A DNA stretch of 64,000 bases, taken from Paenarthrobacter histidinolovorans. GTDB taxonomy: Bacteria; Actinomycetota; Actinomycetes; Actinomycetales; Micrococcaceae. The DNA is taken from contig NZ_BMPM01000010.1 of assembly GCF_014647595.1 (NCBI RefSeq), positions 1-64,000 of the forward strand, written 5' to 3'. Each line of letters begins with the position of its first letter. The stretch's first letter is position 1. Below, one piece after another: positions 44,373 through 52,513 of the stretch. The notes beneath the pieces were generated by a model. The model searched no databases. It saw nothing but the letters and a program-made list of their open reading frames with translations, and was not told the DNA's origin. The translations under genes and the position numbers were made by a program.

Positions 44373-45833
44373 TTACAACCGGGCCAGCCGCGTCGCCAGA
44401 TGCAACGCAGCCAGCCGCCCCGATCCCCGGGGATCTCCGCCGCACAGCTCAAAGATCCGCTGCAGCCTGTGGTGCATGGACTGCCGCTCCAGGTGCAGTT
44501 CCCGCGCAGCTTGGGCGGTGTTGCAGCCGGTGTCCAGCCAAACTGCCAGGGTCCGCATCAATTCGGACTTCTTCACACGGTCATGCTCGACGACGGCACC
44601 CAGCTGCCGCTGCACGAAACCTTCGCGCGTGGCCGGGTCCAGTGACTCTGCAGCGAGGAGTTCCACGGCGACGGTGTCCGCATCCACCACTCCTCTGCCC
44701 TTGGGATCGAGTTCAAGTGCTCTCCGGGCTTCAGCCAAGGACCACGGCGCGTCAGCGATGCCCCTGCCTGTCGGGCCGACGGCCACCACGGACCCTGTCG
44801 GCACGTCGAGAGCCCGCAGCGCCTCCATCAACACGGACCTTGTGGCAGCTCCCGCGCCCAGGGAGGCGAGCGCGATCAGCTCCGCGTTGTTGGCGTAGCT
44901 CGCACTGTGCGGGACACACTCACGGAGCAGTGCATCCACCGCCGGACGCATGTGCCCGGCGCCGGCAGACCGGATCACCACAGCCGCCACGTCACCGCCG
45001 ACGAGGAATCCCGATGCCGGCCCCAGTTGCTGCAACTGCCATGGCTGGCTCCCCGAATTGATCGCCCGCATGAGTTCAATGCCTGCCAGTTCCTTCAATC
45101 CCGGCGGCATACGCTGCAGGAGCGCCAAGCCAAGAATGTCCACGGATCGTTCGCCGGCCACGCGCGCGAGGCCGGTGTCGCCGTCGTCGGGCACCTGCAA
45201 CTCAAGGCGGGCGGCGAGCACACCGCGAACCGGCACATCCACTGTGGTGAGGTGGCCGTCGTCGCCGAAGGTTCCGGCGGCGCCCAGCGTCACGCCCGAC
45301 GGCGAGACCAGCCTTGCGCTGGCATTGGTCTTTTCTGCCAGGACAGTGAGGAGTTGGTCGAGGCCGCTGCCATGGGCGAGTTCGGCGGCCATGGCATGGC
45401 TGGCCTGGTCTCCACGTTGGAGGTGCTCCACCGATTCGCTGACCAGCAGGGAATTGATCTCCTGCATCACGCCGACGAAGGGAACAACCCGGCGTAACTC
45501 AATCACCGGGAGCCCAGCCGCCTCGGCAACTTCCAGCATTGCTGAAGGCACTTCGGGCAGCGCGGGACCTGTTTCGAGTGCCAGCGCCGCTATCCCCCGG
45601 GCGGCGAGCTCGCGAACGTACCCTGCCTGCCGTTCCGCGGTCACTCCGGCGAGCGCCTGGCCCCCACTGAGGAGCAGTTCGCCACCGCTCAGCAGCGGAG
45701 CAATGTCAAGGACTTCGCTGGAGTGAACCCATCGGACAGGCCTATCGAGGGCGTCCGGAACCTGGTTGAGCAGGCGTGGCTCGGCGGATTTCAGGCTTTG
45801 ATACTCCAAAGCGGCGCCCAGAAGAATAGGCAT
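44373..45833 (-). CDS. PucR family transcriptional regulator
   Basis: A 486-residue regulator. The N-terminal ~130 residues match the PucR purine-catabolism domain (VHSSEVLDIAPLLSGGELLL, AARGIAALALETG). A central GAF/GGDEF-like region follows, and the C-terminal PucR helix-turn-helix is TLAVWLDTGCNTAQAARELH, HLERQSMHHRLQRI. It is divergent from the NCS1 permease and deacetylase-fold hydrolase and should control them. Its ribosome site CATACGGAG is mirrored exactly before the permease gene. Confidence 0.85.
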   Translation of the reverse strand: MPILLGAALEYQSLKSAEPRLLNQVPDALDRPVRWVHSSEVLDIAPLLSGGELLLSGGQALAGVTAERQAGYVRELAARGIAALALETGPALPEVPSAMLEVAEAAGLPVIELRRVVPFVGVMQEINSLLVSESVEHLQRGDQASHAMAAELAHGSGLDQLLTVLAEKTNASARLVSPSGVTLGAAGTFGDDGHLTTVDVPVRGVLAARLELQVPDDGDTGLARVAGERSVDILGLALLQRMPPGLKELAGIELMRAINSGSQPWQLQQLGPASGFLVGGDVAAVVIRSAGAGHMRPAVDALLRECVPHSASYANNAELIALASLGAGAATRSVLMEALRALDVPTGSVVAVGPTGRGIADAPWSLAEARRALELDPKGRGVVDADTVAVELLAAESLDPATREGFVQRQLGAVVEHDRVKKSELMRTLAVWLDTGCNTAQAARELHLERQSMHHRLQRIFELCGGDPRGSGRLAALHLATRLARL

Positions 45834-45941
45834 GACACTCCGTATGGTTTTCGGTTATTCGTTTAGACACATAGTATCTTGTTGCTGTGATTTGGGGCAC
45901 ATACGCTGAGAGTGTCCCTTTCACATACGGAGGCTCTCCCC
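45834..45941. promoter_or_regulatory. Divergent promoter region of the PucR/NCS1 locus
   Basis: This 108-nt AT-richer gap starts with GACACTCCGTATG (45834-45846) and ends with CATACGGAGGCTCTC (45926-45940). CTCCGTATG and CATACGGAG form a perfect 9-bp inverted repeat that supplies both ribosome sites. On the minus strand a TACTAT element within the central CATAGTATC stretch may be the leftward -10. Confidence 0.45.
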
Positions 45942-47471
45942 ATGCAAGACAACCTCTCCACAGCGCCATCAGGCCCAGCGCAGTCAGGTCCGGCAATGGC
46001 GCCGGGCCATGACAGCGAAGCCTGGCTTCAGCCCATCCCCGAATCAGACCGCACCCGCAAAGTTTCCGGACAGTTCTGGATCTGGGCCGGCGCCAACCTT
46101 GCCCCCATCAACTGGGTACTGGGTGCTCTCGGCATCCATCTCGGTCTGGGCTTCGCCGATACCGTGTTCGTGCTGGTCCTGGGAAACCTGATCGGCATGC
46201 TCCTGTTCGGCTGCTTCGTCCTCCTCGGACAGAAAACCGGTGCCACCGGCATGGTCCTGGCCCGCGCCGCTTTCGGCCGCCGCGGCAACTACCTTCCCGC
46301 CGCCATCCAGGCCCTCCTGGTGATTGGCTGGTGTGCAGTGAACACCTGGATCATCCTGGACCTGGTCATGGCACTCTTCGGCACACTCGGCTGGGTGGAT
46401 CCCGAAGCCAAGAACTACGCCTGGAAGATCGGCGTTGCCACGGTCATCATGGCAGCCCAGGTGGCCATTGCCTGGTTTGGCTACAAAGCCATCGCCGCAT
46501 TCGAAAAGTGGACGGTTCCGCCCACCATCGTCATCCTGGCCGTCATGTCGGCCGTGGCATGGTTCGGGATGAAGATCGACTGGGGCTACGCGGGACCAGC
46601 AGGCAACATCCTGGAAGGCTCCGAGCGCATCGCCGCCATGAGCGCAGTCATGACCGCCATTGGCATCGGCTGGGGCATCACGTGGTTCACCTACGCCGCG
46701 GACTACTCGCGCTTCGTCAGCACCTCCGTGCCCAAGCGCAAGGTTTATCTCGCGTCGGTCCTTGGCCAGTTCATTCCTGTTGTGTGGCTCGGCGTCCTCG
46801 GGGCCAGCCTCGCGACGAACAGCGGCGAGATCGATCCCGGCAAGCTGATTGTCCAGAACTTCGGCGTCATGGCCCTGCCAGTGCTGCTCATGGTGCTGCA
46901 CGGCCCCATAGCCACGAACATCCTCAACATCTATACGTTCTCGGTGGCGACCCAGGCCCTGGACATCAAGATCAGCCGCCGCAAGCTCAACCTGTTCGTG
47001 GGCGCTTTCTCGCTCGTCGCCGTCGTGTTCTTCATCTTCCAGGAGGACTTCGCTGCGGTACTCGACGCTTGGCTCATTGGCCTGGTCGCCTGGGTAGCCG
47101 CCTGGGGCGGGGTCATGCTGGTGCACTACTTCTGGCTGGACAAGCGCTGGCCGGCCAAGGTGGACCGCCTGTTCGATGACGTAGGCACGCCCCGCCTCCC
47201 CGTCGTCAACTGGGCCGGCATCGTCTCCCTGCTTGCAGGCATCTTCTCCACCTGGCTGTTTATGTACGGGCTGGTCCCCGCCATGCAAGGACCTATCGCT
47301 GTTGCCTTGGGTGGCTGGGATCTCTCCTGGCTGGCCGGCGGACTTACCAGCGCAGCGGCCTACGCCATCCTTGGCCCCAGGGCGCACAGGAAGTATCTCC
47401 TGGCCGGCTCGAACCACGTATCAGTGGCACATCCCGCACCCACGCCGGCTGTTGAAAGGACCACAGCATGA
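45942..47471 (+). CDS. NCS1 family nucleobase/allantoin-type permease
   Basis: A 509-residue transporter with 12 predicted helices. It matches the cytosine/purine, uracil, thiamine, allantoin group: an early WIWAGANLAPINWVLGALG helix, GATGMVLARAAFGRRGNYLP, the helix-6 region GIGWGITWFTYAADYSRF, and NILNIYTFSVATQALDIK. The substrate is some nitrogen heterocycle; the PucR neighbour and the downstream hydrolase argue for a purine-derived or imide compound. ATG 45942 follows CGGAGG. Confidence 0.87.
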   Translation: MQDNLSTAPSGPAQSGPAMAPGHDSEAWLQPIPESDRTRKVSGQFWIWAGANLAPINWVLGALGIHLGLGFADTVFVLVLGNLIGMLLFGCFVLLGQKTGATGMVLARAAFGRRGNYLPAAIQALLVIGWCAVNTWIILDLVMALFGTLGWVDPEAKNYAWKIGVATVIMAAQVAIAWFGYKAIAAFEKWTVPPTIVILAVMSAVAWFGMKIDWGYAGPAGNILEGSERIAAMSAVMTAIGIGWGITWFTYAADYSRFVSTSVPKRKVYLASVLGQFIPVVWLGVLGASLATNSGEIDPGKLIVQNFGVMALPVLLMVLHGPIATNILNIYTFSVATQALDIKISRRKLNLFVGAFSLVAVVFFIFQEDFAAVLDAWLIGLVAWVAAWGGVMLVHYFWLDKRWPAKVDRLFDDVGTPRLPVVNWAGIVSLLAGIFSTWLFMYGLVPAMQGPIAVALGGWDLSWLAGGLTSAAAYAILGPRAHRKYLLAGSNHVSVAHPAPTPAVERTTA

Positions 47472-48415
47472 ACCAGACCGCTTTCGCTGATTCGCTCCAC
47501 CCGGCCACCTGGCCCGGGGACTACCGGGCTGCGGCATCCTTCACTTTCGACGTCGACGCCGAGTCCTGCACCATCGCCCATGACCCCTCCAGCACGCGGC
47601 GCATGTCCCTCATGAGCCACCAATCGTACGGGCCCAGGATCGCCGTTCCCCGCCTGCTGCAGATCCTGCAGCGACAGGACATCAAGGCAACGTTCTTCAT
47701 CCCCGGGTTCACGGCGGAGAGCTACCCCGACGTTGTGCGCCGGATCGCCGACGACGGGCACGAAATCGCCCACCACGGTTACCTCCACGAGCCCATGCAA
47801 GGTATCGACGCCGCCACTGAAGCCAGCTACCTGGACCGAGGCCTTGAAGCGCTTGAAAGTGTTGCGGGCGTCCGTCCCGTGGGCTACCGGGCACCCTGGT
47901 GGGAACTGAATTGGCAATCGCCGGCCCTGCTCGCCGATCGCGGCTTCCTTTACGATTCAAGCCTGCTCGACGGCGATGCCCCCTACCGCATGGCCGTGGC
48001 CGAGGGCGACCCCCGGGACATCGTGGAGATCCCCGTGGATTGGGCTCTGGACGACTGGGAACAATACGGGTTCTACCCCGGAGTCACCGGCAGCGGGGTG
48101 ATCGAAAGCCCGGCCAAGGCGCTGGAAATGTGGACACTGGAAGCACAGGCACACCATTCCCAGGGCAGCTGTTTCGTCCTGACCAACCACCCGTTCATTT
48201 CCGGCCGGCCATCCCGGGCAGTGGCCCTGGAGCAGTTGATTGAGAGGGTCAAAGGGCTGGACGGCATGTGGATCACCACGTTGGCAGAGATCGCGCAGCA
48301 CACCAAGGACACCGTGCAGGACATCCACACCCACGCCAGGATCGATGTGCCCTTGTTCCCCGGCGCCGGGGCCAGCTTTCGCCCCGCGCGGGTCCTCAGT
48401 GGGCTTAGCCGTTAA
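47468..48415 (+). CDS. Polysaccharide-deacetylase (NodB) fold hydrolase, possibly acting on a cyclic imide or allantoin
   Basis: A 315-residue NodB-homology enzyme. Motif 1 is FTFDVDAES, motif 2 HEIAHHGYLHE and motif 3 RAPWWELNW, so metal-binding Asp/His residues are present. There is no signal peptide, which argues against a cell-wall deacetylase. Cytoplasmic relatives such as PuuE allantoinase and bacterial imidases share this fold. ATGA overlap with the permease and the PucR regulator support a nitrogen-heterocycle substrate (inference). It converges on the DUF456 gene with an 11-nt overlap. Confidence 0.75.
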   Translation: MNQTAFADSLHPATWPGDYRAAASFTFDVDAESCTIAHDPSSTRRMSLMSHQSYGPRIAVPRLLQILQRQDIKATFFIPGFTAESYPDVVRRIADDGHEIAHHGYLHEPMQGIDAATEASYLDRGLEALESVAGVRPVGYRAPWWELNWQSPALLADRGFLYDSSLLDGDAPYRMAVAEGDPRDIVEIPVDWALDDWEQYGFYPGVTGSGVIESPAKALEMWTLEAQAHHSQGSCFVLTNHPFISGRPSRAVALEQLIERVKGLDGMWITTLAEIAQHTKDTVQDIHTHARIDVPLFPGAGASFRPARVLSGLSR

Positions 48416-48908
48416 CGGCGTCGATCCACACCCCGATGATCCACGTGCTCGCGGCTGCGCACGCGAGGCCGAACTCCACCAGGATGCCTATCCCGGTTGC
48501 TTTGAGCGCCGACCCGCTTGATTTCAACGCAGCCGGAAAGTTGCGGGTCCTCTGGACTTCACTGAGGAGTAGCCCCACTGCGAAACCCACAAAGAGTCCC
48601 ACCACGGGGATGACGAACATTCCCACAACACCCAGGACCACGCCGATCAGCACAGACCTGTTGGGAATGCCGTGTTGCTTCAGCTTTCTTCCCGTGAGGA
48701 CCGCACTGGCCGCCATCCCCGCAACCACAAAGAGCATGCCGATGGCGAAGATCACCCAACTCACCGGTCCTGCACCGCCCCAGATGGCCCAAACCAACAG
48801 GCTTGCGCCGATGAGGATGCTGCCCGGAAGCACGGGAATGATTGTGCCGGCTACGCCGACTGCAATGGCAAGGCCGCACAGGATGGTCACGATGACTTCG
48901 GCGTTCAT
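48405..48908 (-). CDS. DUF456 family membrane protein
   Basis: A 167-residue protein with four to five hydrophobic segments. Glycine-rich helices of the DUF456 type are clear (GTIIPVLPGSILIGASLLVWA, GMFVIPVVGLFVGFAVGLLL). Function is unknown. TAGACT (48915-48920, minus strand) ends six bases before ATG 48908 and no Shine-Dalgarno is visible, so it is likely leaderless. Confidence 0.82.
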   Translation of the reverse strand: MNAEVIVTILCGLAIAVGVAGTIIPVLPGSILIGASLLVWAIWGGAGPVSWVIFAIGMLFVVAGMAASAVLTGRKLKQHGIPNRSVLIGVVLGVVGMFVIPVVGLFVGFAVGLLLSEVQRTRNFPAALKSSGSALKATGIGILVEFGLACAAASTWIIGVWIDAVNG

Positions 48909-48926
48909 GGCCCAAGTCTATGCACA

Positions 48927-48991
48927 GCAACGCGGGGTCACTTATGGCCCCTTCGAGGCGCCACAAGGGTGCTTAAGTGACCCCGCGTTGC
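48927..48991. repeat. 18-bp perfect inverted repeat
   Basis: Arms 48927-48944 and 48974-48991 (core CGGGGTCACTTA / TAAGTGACCCCG) are exact reverse complements around a 29-nt loop that can itself fold. It lies between the DUF456 promoter and the malic-enzyme terminator. The CAACGCGGGG edge resembles the CGTTGCGGGG of the 17.2-kb tandem repeat. Confidence 0.75.
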
Positions 48992-49002
48992 CTTTAACGG
49001 GA

Positions 49003-49043
49003 ACGACGGCGACGCTCCCCAGCTCGGGAGGCGTCGCCGTCGT
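49003..49043 (-). terminator. Terminator after malic enzyme gene
   Basis: ACGACGGCGACGC (49003-49015) pairs with GCGTCGCCGTCGT (49031-49043), with partial pairing inside. It lies 20 nt beyond the stop of the leftward malic enzyme gene. Confidence 0.75.
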
Positions 49044-49063
49044 CGGTCTTGCTCAGGTAGCCG

Positions 49064-50254
49064 CTACTCGGTGACGGCTGCCGCGACAGCCGCGGTGACC
49101 GCGGGTGCCACGCGGGCGTCCAGCGGGCTCGGCACGATGTAATCCGCGGAAAGGTCTTCGGCGGCCAGCTCAGCGATGGCGTTGGCTGCGGCGATCTTCA
49201 TAGCGGGGGTGATCCGGCGGGCCTTGGCGTCGAGTGCCCCGCGGAAGATACCTGGGAAGGCCAGGACGTTGTTGATCTGGTTCGGGAAGTCGCTGCGGCC
49301 GGTGGCAACAACGGCGGCGTACTTCTGAGCGACCTCGGGCAGGACTTCCGGATCCGGGTTGGACAGGGCGAACACGATCGACTGCTCGTTCATCAGCTTC
49401 AGGTGCTCTTCGTCCAGCTTGGAGGAGGAAACTCCCACGAAGACGTCGGCACCCGTCAGTCCCTCGCCGGGACCGCCGGTGATGCCGCGGGGGTTGGTGC
49501 GCTGGGCCATGCGCGCCTTGACGCTGCCGGGATCGGCCACGAGGTCGGCGCGGTCGGCGTTGACCACGCCCTTGGAGTCAAGGAGGATCACGTCCTCGAT
49601 GCCGACTGCGAGGAGGATCTCGGCGATGGCGATGCCCGCAGCACCGGCACCGGAGACAACCACCTTGAGGCCCTGGAGCTCGCGCTGGGTCACCTTGGCT
49701 GCGTTGGTCAGGGCCGCGAGAACCACGACGGCGGTGCCGTGCTGGTCATCGTGCATGACGGGGCAGTCGAGGGCTTCGATGAGGCGCTCTTCGAGTTCGA
49801 AGCAGCGCGGAGCCGAGATGTCCTCGAGGTTCACCGCGCCGAAGCTGGGACGAAGACGGACCAGGGTCTCAATGATCTCGTCAACATCGGTGGTGTTGAG
49901 TACCAGGGGGATGGAGTCAAGATCGCCGAAGGACTTGAAGAGAGCGGACTTGCCCTCCATCACCGGCAGGGAGGCGCTGGGGCCGATGTTGCCAAGGCCC
50001 AGCACCGCGGTGCCGTCGCTGACCACGACGACCAGGCGCTCGGCCCAGGTGTGGGTACGGGCAAGCTTGGGGTCGGCGTGGATTGCGCGGCTCACCTGGG
50101 CCACGCCGGGGGTGTAAGCGATGGAGAGGTCACGCTTGTTGTTCAGCGGAACGGTGCTGGAAACCGTCAGCTTGCCGCCTTCGTGGGCTGCGAAGATCTC
50201 TTCTTCGGTCAGTACCAGGGCGTCGTTGTCAGTTGCAATTGTCTCGATGGACAC
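49064..50254 (-). CDS. NAD(P)-dependent malic enzyme
   Basis: A 396-residue oxaloacetate-decarboxylating malate dehydrogenase of the short bacterial type, making pyruvate and CO2 from malate. Recognisable blocks are LSIAYTPGVAQV, VVVVSDGTAVLGLGNIGP, VNLEDISAP, CPVMHDDQHGTAVVVLAAL and the nucleotide site VVSGAGAAGIAIAE, then NPDPEVLPE. It has no phosphotransacetylase extension. GAGGAGAC precedes ATG 50254. It is monocistronic, and its promoter lies in the AT-richer 282-nt gap to the TetR gene. Confidence 0.94.
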   Translation of the reverse strand: MSIETIATDNDALVLTEEEIFAAHEGGKLTVSSTVPLNNKRDLSIAYTPGVAQVSRAIHADPKLARTHTWAERLVVVVSDGTAVLGLGNIGPSASLPVMEGKSALFKSFGDLDSIPLVLNTTDVDEIIETLVRLRPSFGAVNLEDISAPRCFELEERLIEALDCPVMHDDQHGTAVVVLAALTNAAKVTQRELQGLKVVVSGAGAAGIAIAEILLAVGIEDVILLDSKGVVNADRADLVADPGSVKARMAQRTNPRGITGGPGEGLTGADVFVGVSSSKLDEEHLKLMNEQSIVFALSNPDPEVLPEVAQKYAAVVATGRSDFPNQINNVLAFPGIFRGALDAKARRITPAMKIAAANAIAELAAEDLSADYIVPSPLDARVAPAVTAAVAAAVTE

Positions 50255-50536
50255 GTCTTTGTCTCCTCAGGCTAGCCGTGGACCCACGGCATGATTCGGG
50301 CAGGAACAGAACTGCTGTGGCGGACCAAGGGTGGCTGGTCCGGCGTTGCTTCTGCAGATAGGGGGCTGCTAGCCGCTTCGGTAGTTCAAGCCTAGGGAAG
50401 GATTGAGGGTACAAGATTCAATACCAAGAGAGACGATTCGAGAGTAAAACGTTCAACCAGCGCCAAATGTGACCCACAACATACGAAAAAGCGCATTCTG
50501 GGCGGACGGCGGTCTAGACCACCGAGACTTCCGCCG

Positions 50537-51145
50537 CTATTCGCCCGTCATGAGGGAGCAAGCGCGTTTCAAGTCCTTCTCGGCCTCAAACAGTGACAGC
50601 CTGCGGCAACGGACAGCCTGGACCAAGCCGCTGACCAAGTGCAGGAGAATCCTCGCCTTCACCGTGTCCTTGCCCGCATCCTTGCTGAGCGAACCCACCA
50701 CTTCTTCCGAGAGGGCATCGATCTCCCGCAACAGCTGTGCCGTGTCGTCATCCTTGCCGGCCGGGCGGATCAGGCAGTGCTCCACACCGGGCTGCATCAC
50801 CCGTAAGTGGAAGATTTCCATCATCAAACCCGCGAGCGCGTGGCCCTTGGCGCCGCGCTGGTGGACGCCCTCCCTCAGCTCCCTGAGCTGCTGCCTGTAG
50901 ACGGCCAGCATCAGGTGGGAGGTGGAGGGGAAGTATCGGTAAAGGGTCCCCAGCGGGACATCGGCGCGGGCAGCAACGTCGGAGAGGCTCAAGGTATCGA
51001 ACTGACGCTGGGCGAACCCTGCGGCCGTTTTCAGGATGCGGGCATAGCGCAATTGCTGCCGCGGGGTGGTGGGCGCGGCAGCCATACGGGGAAGCCCCGT
51101 GGTCAGGTCAAGGGAGTACGGTTCCAGTGAATTGGTTACGGGCAT
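50537..51145 (-). CDS. TetR family transcriptional regulator
   Basis: A 202-residue regulator with HTH region RYARILKTAAGFAQRQFDTL, LSLSDVAARADVPLGTLYRYFPS, and a helical ligand domain. The N-terminal ~20 residues before PRQQLRYARI are dispensable for the fold, so ATG 51085 is another possible start. It stands alone between two unrelated genes; the target is unknown. The LYRYFPS motif is shared with regulators of lipid and sterol catabolism, but that is not diagnostic. Confidence 0.82.
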   Translation of the reverse strand: MPVTNSLEPYSLDLTTGLPRMAAAPTTPRQQLRYARILKTAAGFAQRQFDTLSLSDVAARADVPLGTLYRYFPSTSHLMLAVYRQQLRELREGVHQRGAKGHALAGLMMEIFHLRVMQPGVEHCLIRPAGKDDDTAQLLREIDALSEEVVGSLSKDAGKDTVKARILLHLVSGLVQAVRCRRLSLFEAEKDLKRACSLMTGE

Positions 51146-51335
51146 TTCCGGCGATCTCTTGGCAGGCTGACAAGGACGCGGCCGGCCGGGGTGAAGACCA
51201 CCGGCTGGCCGATCGCATCAATGATACGGGAGCTTCTTGACCGTTCCCTGAGAGTCCCAACCACCGCCGCTCCCGGAAATCGCAGCCCACCCGCATACAC
51301 TTTCATGCAGGCTTGAAACCCGCAGGAGGAAACGC

Positions 51336-52463
51336 ATGGGGACATTACGACGCCGGATGGCAGCTGCGCTGCTGGCCGCCACAGCGGCGACCATGGCACT
51401 TGGCCCCCTGCCGGCGTCGGGGGCGCCCAGCAACGGGCCCGACCCCCTGCTCAACGGTCAAGCGTTCGTAGGCAAACAGCTGACGGCGGACATCGGCCCC
51501 TACACCTTCTATGGCTGCGGAGGCGGCAAGGGCCCCGACTACTCCATCTACTGGACCCGGGACGGGTTCCTGGTAGCCGGCGAAACCACGTCAAGCTACA
51601 ACCTGGAAGCGGACGACACCGGCTCCAGGATGGCCGTGCACGTCACCGCCAGCAAGACCGCGTGCGGCGGCGAATCACTGCACAGTGCCGAGACCAGGCC
51701 CGTCGGGGCGGTGAACCGTGCGGCAGGATTTACCGGCAGGAGCTTCGAGCTGCTGGCCCGGGCCTCTGACGGTGCACTGCTCCTGTATGGCCGCAACGGC
51801 ACAGGGTGGGATGCTGCGCGGACGGTGGGCTACGGCTTCAACATCTTCAACATGGCCTTCTCCCCCGGGGACTTCGACGGCGACGGCAAAAGCGACATGA
51901 TTGTCCGTGATTCCGTAGGCGGCCTCTACCTCTTCAGCGGTGACGGTGCCGGCGGCTGGAAACCGGCACGCGCCATCGGCAACGGCTGGAACATCTTCGA
52001 CTCCATCATCGGCCCCGGCGATTTCAACGGCGACGGCAACAACGACGTCCTCGCCAGGGAACCTGGTGGCGCCCTCTATCTGTACCCCGGCAATGGCGCG
52101 GGAGGCTGGTTGCCGCGCACCGCCGTCGGGACCGGGTGGAACGTCATGAACGCTTTGGTGACGCCCGGCGACTTCAATGGCGACGGAAATGTGGACCTGC
52201 TGGCACGCGACAGCAACGGATACCTGTTCGTCTATACGGGCAACGGCGCCGGCGGCTGGTCACGGTCGTGGATGATCGGCGTCGGCTGGAACGCGCTCAA
52301 ATATGTGGGCGCTGCCGGCGACTTCAACGGCGACGGGTTCCCTGACGTCTACGGCGTGGATCAGCAGGGCCGCCTGCTGACGTACTACAGCGACGGCCGC
52401 GCTGGCTGGAAGGGCTCCGAAGCCGTGGGCGCAGGCTTTGGCTGGTTCACAGCACTCTTCTAG
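51336..52463 (+). CDS. Secreted FG-GAP/VCBS repeat protein 1
   Basis: A 375-residue exported protein: signal peptide (residues 1-~29, ending LPASGAPS), an Ig-like module with FVGKQLTADIG and YSIYWTRDG (about 38-120), then an FG-GAP/VCBS beta-propeller. Four calcium-loop motifs of type D-x-[DN]-x-D-G are visible: DFDGDGKSD, DFNGDGNND, DFNGDGNVD and DFNGDGFPD. The ligand or partner is unknown; such domains bind surfaces or carbohydrates. It is the first of three tandem paralogues. AGGAGGAA precedes the ATG. Confidence 0.82.
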   Translation: MGTLRRRMAAALLAATAATMALGPLPASGAPSNGPDPLLNGQAFVGKQLTADIGPYTFYGCGGGKGPDYSIYWTRDGFLVAGETTSSYNLEADDTGSRMAVHVTASKTACGGESLHSAETRPVGAVNRAAGFTGRSFELLARASDGALLLYGRNGTGWDAARTVGYGFNIFNMAFSPGDFDGDGKSDMIVRDSVGGLYLFSGDGAGGWKPARAIGNGWNIFDSIIGPGDFNGDGNNDVLAREPGGALYLYPGNGAGGWLPRTAVGTGWNVMNALVTPGDFNGDGNVDLLARDSNGYLFVYTGNGAGGWSRSWMIGVGWNALKYVGAAGDFNGDGFPDVYGVDQQGRLLTYYSDGRAGWKGSEAVGAGFGWFTALF

Positions 52464-52513
52464 AAAATCCCAGGCGCTGTACCATTAACTCCATAAAGTC
52501 TGGGGAGGACACA

